A stretch of 64,000 nt of DNA, taken from contig JAHDVF020001353.1 in NCBI GenBank assembly GCA_022606425.2, positions 744,001-808,000 on the forward strand, written 5' to 3'. Position 1 is the first letter of the stretch. Each line of letters opens with the position of its first letter. The stretch comes from Lepidostoma basale. Lineage: Eukaryota > Arthropoda > Insecta > Trichoptera > Lepidostomatidae. The position numbers and the translations under genes were made by a program. The notes below the pieces were generated by a model. That model made no database searches. It was not told where the DNA came from and saw only the letters and a list, made by a program, of their open reading frames with translations. Below are positions 54,062-63,469 of this stretch, piece by piece.

Positions 54062-54243
54062 TTATTTTTTTTAAAAAGACTGACATCAAGGATTTATATC
54101 AAAGATATTAGAATTTAATTTACAATCTTCAATGTGAGCAGAAAATAGCTCATTATTATGAAGAAGGAACCTGGTCGTGTCCAGGCTTGAACCCATGCCC
54201 CCCTGGATCAGGAGCCAAGCGTCCTATCCCCTAGACCACCACC
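54062..54243 (-). mobile_element. tRNA-derived SINE (Arg-CCT-like)
   Basis: Inverse of the consensus: GACTGACATCAAGGATTTAT, CAGGCTTGAACCCATG, CTATCCCCTAGACCACC. Confidence 0.82.
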
Positions 54244-54267
54244 GGTTATTATTATTATATTTATAAA

Positions 54268-54460
54268 CGATCGAACGGACGATCGAACTGTGCGCGAGAG
54301 ATGCCTATTGGTGGCGATGATGTTCGCAACCCATCACACCGCGTCTCCCGCGGGGCGAAAAGAGAAGGATGGAGTGCCGCATCAGTAAACGTGTGACAGT
54401 CCATTCTTTCTGCCTACCCTTTCGGGGAGACGGCGTGATGGTTAGTTAGTTAGTTATATT
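54268..54460 (+). mobile_element. SINE2 (RTE-A-tailed), 5' truncated
   Basis: GTGCGCGAGAGATGCCTATT, GCGTCTCCCGCGGGGCG, then the RTE-A-like end and GTTAGTTAGTTAGTTA. Confidence 0.8.
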
Positions 54461-54799
54461 TATAAACATTATTGTTGTCTTACACATTTTACATCTTATA
54501 AAATATAACATATATTTACAGAATATGATTATTTCAGTTAACATGAGAACATCAAGTCGTTTTGTGTCTATCTGCGCTGAAATCTCTGAGTTTTTCTTCA
54601 TTTTCCCGGTAACATCACATCCTGAATCCTGTGGGAAGTCCTCGGTCCTTATCGCCTACGGAGATAGTGGCAGCCTCACGTCACGTACTACGTGGATAGC
54701 TTAACGACCGATGCGGTATCTATCGGTGTGGGAACACACTAAAACTTTTCCTCCCGCTCCTGAACGTGATTATTTTTATAGCGACTTCATACTTCTATT
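54461..54799. other. No gene seen
   Basis: Mixed composition; nothing recognised. Confidence 0.35.
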
Positions 54800-54841
54800 T
54801 GACGTTTAAGTTTTCATTTTAATTCACACTTAGATCTACTA

Positions 54842-54884
54842 CTGAATGACATGTTTCACCTCTCTTAGTCATTATCAAATGTGT
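54842..54884 (-). ncRNA. Hammerhead-like motif, family K, U3-A8 core
   Basis: UUGAUAA (54878-54872), extra U, weak stem II (GACU/AGGU), GAA, ACAUGU, C17, AUUCAGU. Best-kept K core in the window though stem II is poor. Confidence 0.5.
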
Positions 54885-55011
54885 AGATTGACTCACACAT
54901 TCTCTTTACATCTCGCTAATTCTATATTTGCTAACGCTATTGAGACAAATTGAGGCTAGTTATTTCAAAAGTAATAAATAATTAAAGGGGTTAGGGGCAG
55001 TCAGATGTATG

Positions 55012-55306
55012 AAAAAACAACAATAAACCATCACGCCGTTTCCTCGCAGGGGTAGGCAGAGAGAATGGACCGCCACACTACTCTATCCCGACATACCTCT
55101 CTAACTTCCTCCACATTCATACAGCGAGTCATCCACGCACGTCGATTCTTCCGGCTTCTGACATGACCAACCTTTAAAATTTATTAATTTGGTCATGCCA
55201 TGTTTTCCTCGGTCTACCTCGACTTCGCACTCCATTTACATCGTTAACGTATACTTTTTTAACCATTCTTTCTTTACCCATGCGCTCCATATGTCCGAAC
55301 CAACCA
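55012..55306 (-). mobile_element. RTE-A 3' part inserted in the left arm
   Basis: TTG-tailed copy (inverse CAACAATAAACCATCACGC). Its target duplication ATGTATGAAAAAACAA / ATGTACGAAAAAACAA is visible at 54993 and 55308. Confidence 0.82.
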
Positions 55307-55979
55307 ATGTACGAAAAAACAAGTATTAAAAAAAGAATTTATGTCAGTATTTTAATTTATTTTATAAATTCAACAGTACCTACAAATATATTATATGATG
55401 CTTTAACTTGATTTGACCCAAATTTGAAAAAAAAATATATAAATTATATTCGAAGTTATCGCCATATCTGTTGGACTCTGTTTCATAATGCGATGACCAA
55501 TATAACTTCTTAAAGGTTCATCTTAAATCATTCAAATAAAATAAAAACATTACTTTAATAGTTAATCGAGTGCCTGTTCGATGGATTATTTTTTTAAACG
55601 TCTATTTTTTATAAACATTTAACTGTTGCATTTTTCCTTGAAAATCCGTAAGAGGATTATCGGAGGCCGGCATTTTGTTTATTTTCAAAATAAAAAAAAA
55701 GCTAAGATCAAGCACTAGATTATGTATTAAAATACTTTTTATTTGAATGATTCAAGATGAACCTGTAAGAAGTAATAATGTTCACCGCAAAGCACCACTT
55801 ATGAAACAGGGTCCAACAAATATGGCGATAACTTCATATATAATTAATACATTTATTTATTTTTTACTTTTGGTCAAATCAAGTTAAAACATTATAATAA
55901 AAAATAACATTGTTGGTTTTATAAAATAAATTAAATTACTTAAAAAAAAAACGGAAAATACCGATCAACCTGAAACGAA

Positions 55980-56435
55980 AAGTCTATGAAGCCTGCGTTC
56001 TGCCAGTTGGTACTTATGATCTTGAAACTGTTACATTGTCCAAACAAAGTGCCGAGAAACTACGAGTGACCCAAAGAGCCATGGAAAGAACCATGTTAGG
56101 AATAAGCGACAGAGTCCGAAACGATACGGTGAGAGAAAAAACAATGGTCACTGACATCATCCACCGGGTGGCGACTCTAAAATGGCAATGGGAAGGTCAC
56201 GTAGCCAGAATCTCAGATGAAAAGTGGACAAGAAGACTATTGACTTGGAGACCGTGGACGGCAAAGAGGAGTGCAGGGCGACCGCAACTACGGTGGAAGA
56301 ATTATCTTAACAGACACGTCGGAATAACCTGGATGCAGTCTGCATTGGACAGAGTGACATGGAAGCGAATGGAGGAGGCCTTTGTCCAGGAGTGGACGGG
56401 AATAGGCTGAGGAAGAAGAAGAAGAAGAAGAAGAC
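55980..56435 (+). pseudogene. RTE-B LINE fragment, GAA tail, in the right arm
   Basis: 124 open codons from 56036: KQSAEKLRVTQRAMERTM, RVATLKWQWEGHVARIS, KWTRRLLTWRPWTAKRSAG, GITWMQSALDRVTWKRM and EEAFVQEWTGIG, then (GAA)n. Intact over this part; the RT domain is absent. Confidence 0.87.
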
Positions 56436-56488
56436 TGTTAAAAAAAAATCTTGTTTTTTCATACCTCTGACTACCCCTAACCCATTAA

Positions 56489-56949
56489 ACATATGATAAA
56501 ACAATGAAAAAAATTGTTTCTTGTAACATGTTTCATTCTTCCCTCTTATTATTATTTAAATCTCATTTATGATACTTAGTACCTTTGTAATCGTTTAATA
56601 ATGTCGTTTCAAGTGACCAAAGACATAGACACCAACAACGTGTATAAAAAATAACCACATACTCTATGGTTATAAAATTTTGGCTGTAATACGTAAAGTG
56701 TTGTATCATCTAGTTGATCTCGCATTGTTATTCCTTACATCTTCCATGTTTCTGTGTACTCGTCTCTGCTCCCGCAGGCACCTAAGCCTGACGTGCCAGC
56801 ACTTCACATAGCTTCTAACAAAACATAAAACATTTATTTTATATCCAGTGCCAAAGGTTTACGTCGACTCGTAGATAACGTTAACAACCCATACACGAAC
56901 GGTAAACAGCATGGACGCGCGACTTACTAAAACTTAATTAAAAAAAAAA
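56489..56949. other. No gene seen
   Basis: Nothing recognised. Confidence 0.35.
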
Positions 56950-57072
56950 ATAACTAACCATCAGGCCGTCTCCCCGAAAGAATAGGCAGAAAGAATGGAC
57001 TGCCATACTTTTCTTTCCTGACATATTTCTCTCGCTTCCTCAACATTCACACATCGTGTCATACACGCGCAT
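56950..57072 (-). mobile_element. RTE-A 3' end, inverted part
   Basis: ACTAACCATCAGGCCGTC to CATCGTGTCATACACGCGC; switches to a plus-strand RTE-A piece at about 57073. Confidence 0.75.
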
Positions 57073-57417
57073 CGGTGTTCTTGTACCGACCCTTATTTAT
57101 GAAAGCGAAACATTGAACTGGTAAAAGAACTTGCATATTTTGTTCTATTATACTTTCTAATCGATCGCAAATATCAATCAGATGCAGCGTTCATATTTAG
57201 ATTTAAAACACGTCTTAATGCGCCCTTGAGGTGATTATATCACAAAAACGCCGCTTTAACCGTCGCGTTGCAATGTGGTAAATTGAGTTTCCACTGCCAA
57301 TTTAAAGTTGATTTTCTTAAAACCTATGGACCCTAATATTATAAAAAAAATTCTAATCCTCCATTTGCGAAAGCGAAACATTGAACTGGTAAAAGAAGGA
57401 TGAAAGTGGTAAAAGAT
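57073..57417 (+). pseudogene. RTE-A fragment split by a copied segment
   Basis: GGTGTTCTTGTACCGACCC, then GAAAGCGAAACATTGAACTG twice (57101 and 57369) around the 238-bp insert. Confidence 0.8.
57128..57365 (+). repeat. 238-bp copy of the L2/piggyBac junction
   Basis: Same length as 53132-53369, with a single visible difference (C at 53276, A at 57272). It includes the 3' UTR of L2, TTAA and the first ~105 bp of the piggyBac-like element. Flanked by a 29-bp direct duplication of the target LINE (57101-57129 and 57369-57397). Confidence 0.9.
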
Positions 57418-57600
57418 GACCGGGTGGTGGTCTAGGGGATAGAACGCTTGGCTCCTGATCCAGGGGACATGGGTTCAAGCCTGGACACGGCCAGATTCCT
57501 TCCTCATAATAATGAGCTATTTTCTGCTCACATTGAAGATTGTAAAATAAATTATAATATCATTGATTTAAATCCTTGGTATTAGTCTTTTAAAATATAA
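57418..57600 (+). mobile_element. tRNA-derived SINE (Arg-CCT-like), clear copy
   Basis: GGTGGTCTAGGGGATAGAAC (A box), CTTGGCTCCTGATCCAG, GGGTTCAAGCCTGGAC (B box), body TTTTCTGCTCACATTGAAG and 3' end CCTTGGTATTAGTC. Inserted within RTE-A; AAAGTGGTAAAA and AAAGTAGAATAAA at the edges are the likely duplicated target. Confidence 0.85.
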
Positions 57601-58005
57601 AAATAAAATAAAAGTAGAATAAATGCAGCAGTGTGTGGATATTCTGTGTATGATAGAGTGTCGAATGAAAATATAAGAAGTGAATGCGGTGCGAATGATG
57701 GTGTTAAGAATAAAATAATGAAATGATCATTTAGATGGTTTGGACCATGGAAAAAATTAATGAAGAGAAAATGGTAAAAAAATGTATGTGTTAACTATGT
57801 AAAAGGAACAAGAAATAGAGGAAGACTGTGGCACGATCAAAAAAATAAAATATTGAATGTCGGCCAGAAATCGAAGTGCGTAAGTACATGACACGACGTA
57901 TGAAGGAAACGAGAGAAGTATGTCAGGAAAGAAAAGTGTGGCAGTCCATTCTTTCTGCCTACCCCTTCGGGGAGACGGCGTGATGTTTAGTAAGTTAGTT
58001 AGTTA
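57601..58005 (+). pseudogene. RTE-A 3' part, TTAG-tailed
   Basis: CGYSVYDRVSNENIRSECGA in one frame, damaged 3' block, GGGGAGACGGCGTGATG and GTAAGTTAGTTAGTTA. Confidence 0.82.
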
Positions 58006-58044
58006 ATTATCATTATTATAATATTCGTAACAATAAATGAAGTG

Positions 58045-58485
58045 GGAATTAAAGTGTTATGAACAAAATAATGAAAGGAACATTAATATGGTTTGGACAC
58101 ATAAAAATATTGAATGAATGGTAATAAAAGTATATATTAGCGATTTTAATGGAATAAGAAATAGTGGAAGATCGAGAAAATCGTGGCACGATCAAATAAA
58201 TAAAATGTTGAATGTCGGCCACTTGAGGAGTCATTGAAATCGAAGTGCGTATATGACACCATGTATGAAGGACTTGGACTTGGATCTTCTGGCTTACAGA
58301 GCTTCAGCTCTAATGGCTATTCCTCTTTCGTCTGTAGGAACCATTGTTGGAATGTGATTTGGTAGTTGTTTTATGAAAGGAAACGAGAGAAGTATGTCAA
58401 GAAAAGTGCGGCAGTCTAATTTTCCGCCTACCCTTCTGCCTACCCTTTCGGGGAGACGGCGTGATTGTTAGTTAGTTAGTTAGTT
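58045..58485 (+). pseudogene. RTE-A 3' part with a 105-bp insert
   Basis: Reads from VMNKIMKGTLIWFGH-like sequence to the TTAG-type tail. The foreign segment lies between TATGAAGGA (58264) and TATGAAAGGA (58372). Confidence 0.78.
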
Positions 58486-58705
58486 TTCTCTATACGTCAA
58501 CGATGTAAATGAGATTGAAAAAATACGCCAAAACATAATTAAACAAATTTTAAAAAAAGCCGGAAAATCGATGCGCGTGTATGATTTGCTATATGAATGT
58601 GGAGGAAGCCAGAGAGTTTTCTCAGGATAGCGAAGTGTGGTGGTCCTTTCTCTCTGCCTACCCTGTCGGAGAAACAGCGAGATGGTTGGTTGTTGTATTA
58701 TATTC
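58486..58705 (+). mobile_element. RTE-A 3' end, TTG-tailed
   Basis: CTATACGTCAACGATGTAAA, ATGAATGTGGAGGAAGCC and GATGGTTGGTTGTTGT. Confidence 0.8.
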
Positions 58706-58724
58706 TGCAATTCTAATGCTTATT

Positions 58725-59320
58725 ACTAACTAACTAACTAACCATCACGCCGTCTCCCCGAAAGGGTAGGCAGAAAGAATGGACTGTCACACTTTAACCG
58801 ATGCGGCACTCCATCCTTCTCTTTTCGCCCCGCGGGAGACGCGGTGTGATGGGTTGCGAACCTCATCGCCACCAATAGGCATCTCCCGCGCACACTTCGA
58901 TCTTCTAACATCCACAAAATAAATCTAAAACAAAAAATATAAAATACACTGATATAAAATAAAATAACAAAATAAAAATAATTTAATACAAAATGTTATT
59001 TTTTAGATGGAGCACATTTGTCTATTTAATTTATGTTCCACGAATCCACCGTTTTTTTTTAATTTAGCACATAATGTAATAACACATAATGTTTTTCCGA
59101 TGTTGCACATGTTGACATGGACGATCCGGACTTTTGTGTTTCTTTGATTTATGTTACACGTATCCACCGTTTTTTAAATTAGCTGTTATATGATTTAATT
59201 AATGTTCCACGTATCCACTTTTTTTTATTTTGCAGTAATTAGGCACTTAAAACCAACTAACACCAACAAGAACTTTAAAAGAATATTGAAGAAATTATTC
59301 AAATTGTCATTGTCTAATGC
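58725..59320 (-). mobile_element. SINE2 (RTE-A-tailed), long copy
   Basis: Inverse of the 31535 element with an expanded AT-rich 5' part; GTTCCACG(A/T)ATCCACC-like units recur three times (about 59035, 59150, 59208). Confidence 0.78.
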
Positions 59321-59334
59321 TTATTCTTTTTGTT

Positions 59335-59580
59335 ATATCTGTATCGGAGGTTGAACAACATCATGACTATTATTACTTTTGATACTGCAGCTACATGGTT
59401 TATGTTCTGCTATAATTAAACGATTCTCGAAGGTATTCTATCCTGTATTTTCTACTTCTATCCGTTAATTCTACCTTGCATAATCAGTTTCTCATAACGT
59501 GCCCGAAGTATTTAAGTTTCCTGTGCTTTGTGATCATGGATGTGTGATGATATACGGCGTGATGGTTAGTTAGTTTATAA
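59335..59580. mobile_element. LINE debris followed by an RTE-A tail
   Basis: 59340-59550 reads like a minus-strand RTE-type remnant (AACGTGCCCGAAGTATTTAA). 59552-59580 ACGGCGTGATGGTTAGTTAG is a plus-strand RTE-A tail. Confidence 0.45.
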
Positions 59581-59649
59581 AAATGTTTCTTTACGTGTAC
59601 GGACTCCGTTTCAAACTGTTGGTATTTTCAGTATTCCTTTCCTTCAATC

Positions 59650-59765
59650 CTTCGAATGCAGCTTCGCCCAGTACGGGATTTGAACTCGGAAATATTGGAT
59701 TTTCCTGCAACTGGCGAGTTAGCTTTATTGGCTTTTCGTGTTGGTTTCGATCCTATAAACTTTTC
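59650..59765 (-). repeat. Possible tRNA-derived sequence
   Basis: Minus-strand B-box-like GAGTTCAAATCCCGTACTGG; A box weak (AGCTAACTCGCC). Confidence 0.3.
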
Positions 59766-59999
59766 CATTGTTTTAAACCAAATAACAATACACAATTTTA
59801 AAATTGCGTTTCTTTTAAACTCACAATAATACTGATGAAACTTTTCACGTCTAAAAAAAAGTTTCAAAAATGTATAATCTTTTTTATATTATAATTTTAT
59901 TGTTTTTTTTTCAATAAGATATTATAGGAGAAATTTCCTTTCAGAAATCAATGAATCTTATCACAATTTTATATTTATAAACATATTATTCGAGGGCAG

Positions 60000-60330
60000 A
60001 CACTGTCAAGACAAAGAGCATGCTCAGGACAACCGCGATGAAAACACTCCGCGCTATAGCTGGCAAAACCCTACGTGATCGAGTTAGGAATACAATAATC
60101 CGAGAAATCTGCGAGGTCAAAAATGTGGTCAGATGGGGTCGTCAAAGACAGCGATACTGGCATCAACATGTAGAAAGAATGAGCTCCAATAGGATACTAG
60201 ACATAGCTCTCCATGAAACGCCGACCAGGAAGACCCCCGAAACGGTGGAGAGAAAGCTGGAGTTCAGCGTCTCAAGAGGACCCGCCTGAAATAACAGACT
60301 CCTGAGTCTATCAAAAGTGAAGAAGAAAAA
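60000..60330 (+). pseudogene. RTE-C LINE fragment
   Basis: LRTTAMKTLRAIAGKTLRDR, RNTIIREICEVKNVVRWGRQ and RQRYWHQHVERMSSNRI, ending GGPA-like RGPA and AGTGAAGAAGAAAAA. Confidence 0.83.
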
Positions 60331-60349
60331 TTATATAACTAATCTATTT

Positions 60350-60745
60350 ATTATTTCTTGAACAATGATGTAAAACTCTATATTTAATAATGAATACGAA
60401 TGAAATCGTCTGTTCTCGACTCCGGTGGTACGGTCATGTGATGCGGAGAGACAATGAACACAGTCCAAAAAGCCCTCAGCATTCCTACAAAACCAAGAAG
60501 ACAAGGTCGCCCAATGGCAACATGGTGGGCCAGCATGGAAAAGGAGCTCCAACACGAGAACCTGACAGTGGAGATGACTCAAAATAGAAATGAGTGAAAG
60601 AATGAGTCAAAGAAGGAGAAGAAATTATCTGTTTAATAGTAGTTTTATTACTCGTATATTGTAGTTTATGGGAGTGACATATTTTGCCTATCTAAGCCAT
60701 TATCAAATAATATTTGATAATACCTTAGAATGGCGTTTTTATTCA
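60350..60745. repeat. Family K palindrome split by a LINE remnant
   Basis: K outer arm 60350-60417; the LINE C-terminus LRWYGHVMRRDN... (60418-60625, GAAGAAG end) interrupts it; K resumes TAGTAGTTTTATTAC with UUGAUAA and G12 changed to A. Confidence 0.65.
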
Positions 60746-60754
60746 TATTTAAAT

Positions 60755-61050
60755 TCCTTATGTATGGAAGTGAAGCTTGGAGCTGGCAAAAAAGAATAAA
60801 AGGATAAGTGCCGAAGAAATGAGATCACTGAGAAGAATGTGCGGGAAAACGATTTAAGAGATGTAAGGCGGATGATTGCATCATAAGTAAAATTAAAAAA
60901 GGATCCCTCAGATGGTTTGAGGGATCATGTTTTAATTCTCTGTCAGAACGAGAGAAGAATGGTCAAAATGTTGTATACAAGCAGTGTGAGTGGAAAGAGA
61001 AGTCGTGGAAGACCAAGGATAGCATGGCATGACCAAATTTACAAGAGTTT
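60755..61050 (+). pseudogene. RTE-A LINE fragment, SVSGKRSRG subfamily
   Basis: LMYGSEAWSWQKR, RMCGKT, GSLRWF, and RRMVKMLYTSSVSGKRSRG, with deletions between. Confidence 0.78.
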
Positions 61051-61228
61051 GTCGCAAAAGCTGTTTCGCCAACTTTGTTGCCAAAATTGCAACAAAATTG
61101 TATGTTAAATTTTCGTATGAAGCATTCACTTTGTGGTAAGACATTTAAAAAATATATATAATTTGTATTTAAAATAAAATAAAATAAAATCACTGCACTT
61201 TGTTTTTCATCACTATGCGGTTATTTTA

Positions 61229-61272
61229 ATTGCCGACTAGTTTCGCTTGTACCCAAGCTTCCTCAGTGCTTC
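61229..61272 (-). ncRNA. Hammerhead ribozyme motif I1
   Basis: CUGAGGA (61266-61260), extra A, stem II GCUUG-GGUA-CAAGC, GAA, palindromic ACUAGU (61241-61236), C17, GGCAAU. Stem I partly mispaired. Confidence 0.75.
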
Positions 61273-61317
61273 TTAATAACAGGCGTTAGGAATAACAGTA
61301 ATAACAGGCCTGTTATT

Positions 61318-61364
61318 TCGAAGCCCTGAGGAAGCTTAGGTACAAGCGAAACTAGTCGGCAATT
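61318..61364 (+). ncRNA. Hammerhead ribozyme motif I2
   Basis: Stem I GCC, CUGAGGA 61326-61332, extra A, stem II GCUU-AGGUAC-AAGC, GAA 61348-61350, ACUAGU 61351-61356, C17 61357, GGC. Complete core and stem I. Confidence 0.8.
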
Positions 61365-61440
61365 AAAATAACCGCATAGTGGTGAAAATCAAAATGCAGT
61401 GTTTTTATTTTATTTTAAATACAAATAATAATAAAAAAGT

Positions 61441-61689
61441 TAATTGCATGTGTATAAACAAAATGTTTGTTTTAACAACATGAAATATTTGACTGGATCT
61501 GAATTCGATCAAAAGTTTCTCAACTTTTTGTATTCAAATCGTCGTCCCACTCGTAATTGAAAAATCCACATTCCCCAGCATCCGCTTTCTTATCTGAGTC
61601 CTACCAACATCATCCCGGCCCTACCAACGGCTCGGCAGCCTGACAAATTGCACAACTATTTTGCAGTGACGTGTGGTGGAAATATTTCA
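61441..61689. other. No gene seen
   Basis: Nothing recognised. Confidence 0.35.
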
Positions 61690-61905
61690 TTTGGATTAAT
61701 ATTTTTAAATACCTAGGCAGCATACTAACGCAATCTCTTGACCAGATATAGAGATAAAATATGGAATTGAGGCAGCAAGAGCTACGTTTAATAAAATGAA
61801 ATCACTCTTCTGCAATGATAACATAAACTTGAAACTCCGCCAGAGAATGATGAAATGCTATGTGTGGACTGTATGGATGTAAAACGTGGACCTTAAAATT
61901 CAATC
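61690..61905 (+). pseudogene. RTE-D LINE fragment
   Basis: FKYLGSILTQS, then (shifted) ARATFNKMKSLFCNDNINLK and LRQRMMKCYVWTV. Directly upstream in the ORF of the 13085/62141 type pieces. Confidence 0.7.
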
Positions 61906-61914
61906 ATTATTATT

Positions 61915-62140
61915 GATTTAGCCGCAATGGGTAAATTCCAGTATTTGTCTACAAATATTGGTAACATTCAAGAAAAACCAAAAACTGGTCCAAGTTTAAA
62001 AAGTATAAAAATTGGAGAAGTATTCTCCTGGCGTTGTCTAGCAAATGTGGCCTTTCACATTGCATTAATAAGATTTTCTGCTTAATGCTTACACATATTC
62101 TTAATAGATGGCGCTAGTGTAGATTGAATTAATAACATGT
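61915..62140 (-). repeat. Family N repeat, copy N11
   Basis: Outer block CCGCAATGGGTAAATTCC plus the GATGGCGCTAGTGTAGATTG region; cut at 62140 by a LINE. Confidence 0.65.
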
Positions 62141-62430
62141 GAAGTGTGTTGCAACATATTAGTCATAAAGTCTAGAAATATGGCATATTTGAGACACATT
62201 CTCCGCAACGAGAAATACGATCTGCTGCACCTCATCATGAAAGGGAAGATCGAGGGTAGGCGCGGTGTGGGAAGACCCCAGTTGTCCTGGCTCATAAATA
62301 TCAAGGAGTGGACCGAAATTCGGGGGTAGGGGGAGTTGTTCCGTGTGGCACAGGACAGAGAGACCTACACCAGGGTGACAGGGGGGCTTCGGGGGCCTGA
62401 CAAAAGCACTCGAAGAAGAAGAAGATTTAA
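62141..62430 (+). pseudogene. RTE-D LINE fragment, GAA tail
   Basis: MAYLRHILRNEKYDLLHLIM, KGKIEGRRGVGRPQLSWL, EWTEIRG stop GELFRVAQDRET and CGAAGAAGAAGA. Confidence 0.8.
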
Positions 62431-62699
62431 CTACTTATCACTTAGATCACAAAAGCAGAAGTATTTTTTTTACTTGTGTGTCAAAGGCCATTTGTTTAAG
62501 TCTTAAAGTATTAACTGTTCCTTTTCTAAATATATCTTTTACTAATAAAACACCCTCAACCCAAAACTTCCATTATAACACATAAAAATATTTTCAAATT
62601 TTAACCCATTAAGTCTCTGCTACTCTGCCTAAGTTAACAAACACACGTTATTATATAATATTTTCTTAGGTTCTTGCATTCACTTTGTAATAATTTTGG

Positions 62700-63045
62700 T
62701 AAGTTTATTTCGTTCTCCCGATGATGAATGTATAAAGTCTTCGAAACGTGTCGAGAAAAATAAACTTGAATGTATAAAAAACAGTGTTTAAATTACGATT
62801 TTTTTTATGAATTAAAACACTTTTTTTCCACTTTTGAGTTTATTTTTCTTGATATGTTTCGAAGGTTTACACCTTCATCATCAGGAGAACGATATAAAGA
62901 ATGAGTTTATATTGTTCTTTGGATGATGAAGGTGTAAGCCTTCCAAACATGTCGAGAAAAATAAACTCAAAAGCGGAAAAACAGGGTTTAATTCATAAAA
63001 AATTCGTCATTATCTAATTTCACAGTGTTAAGACCTTAAGTTTAA
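62700..63045. repeat. Family A cluster: three hammerhead arms
   Basis: Plus arm (62711-62765; core CCGAUGA), minus arm (62820-62890; core CUGAUGA), plus arm (62912-62965; decayed), then right terminus AGTGTTAAGACCTTAAG. Confidence 0.8.
62846..62889 (-). ncRNA. Hammerhead ribozyme motif, family A, canonical core
   Basis: Stem I UUCUC, CUGAUGA (62884-62878), extra U, stem II GAAGG/CCUUC, GAA, ACAUAU (ACAUGU in most copies), C17, AAGAA. It has U4, where most A copies have C. Confidence 0.72.
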
Positions 63046-63279
63046 CTAGTGTTTTAATTACTGCATATATAATATATTTTATAAATTGAATTTACTTTTT
63101 GCAAATATACTCTAATCATGATGCAATTACTTCTTGCGTAATATTATAATTATATTTCATGTTTGTCTTTTAGCGTGCGCTACTGCAATCTTCGGGCATA
63201 TCGGAACATTTCCTGATCTTCTCCGTAAACTTTGGGCTTCCTGAATTAATCTGGTTCCACTGCAAACTACTAAACTTCT
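63046..63279. other. No gene seen
   Basis: Nothing recognised. Confidence 0.35.
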
Positions 63280-63350
63280 CCCGAGGAGATTTGAATCTTA
63301 AACACTTGATGAGAGCTACGCAAGCAGCCACCGAGCCACGGGAATTTCAT
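63280..63350 (-). mobile_element. tRNA-derived sequence
   Basis: Minus-strand A box TGGCTCGGTGG and B box GATTCAAATCTCC about 40 bp apart, preceded by CCCG. No intact cloverleaf. Confidence 0.5.
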
Positions 63351-63469
63351 TGCATTTAAATGATATTGAACTTTTTGTTTAGTTTATCTTATTACCAACT
63401 CTGATGTATAGAAGTGTGATCCATCTTATAAGATAGAACGTCGATTGCAGTATAAAGTTATAATTATGG

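Larger units (their letters stand above)
54975..56488. mobile_element. Foldback element, 1.5 kb, one LINE insertion per arm
   Basis: Tips GGGGTTAGGGGCAGTCAGA and inverse (CTGACTACCCCTAACCC), then long arms meeting near 55640 (CCATATCTGTTGGAC versus GTCCAACAAATATGGCG). ATTAAA is seen outside both tips. No transposase. Confidence 0.75.
61195..61440. repeat. Family I palindrome with two hammerheads
   Basis: Arms TCACTGCACTTTG..., CGGTTATTTTAATTGCC and inverse, about 85 bp each, around 61305. Both arms hold a ribozyme motif with a canonical core. Confidence 0.82.

Noticed and set aside
59828..59850. CTGATGAAAC as a hammerhead core
   Set aside because: Followed by no hairpin and GAA; a chance match.
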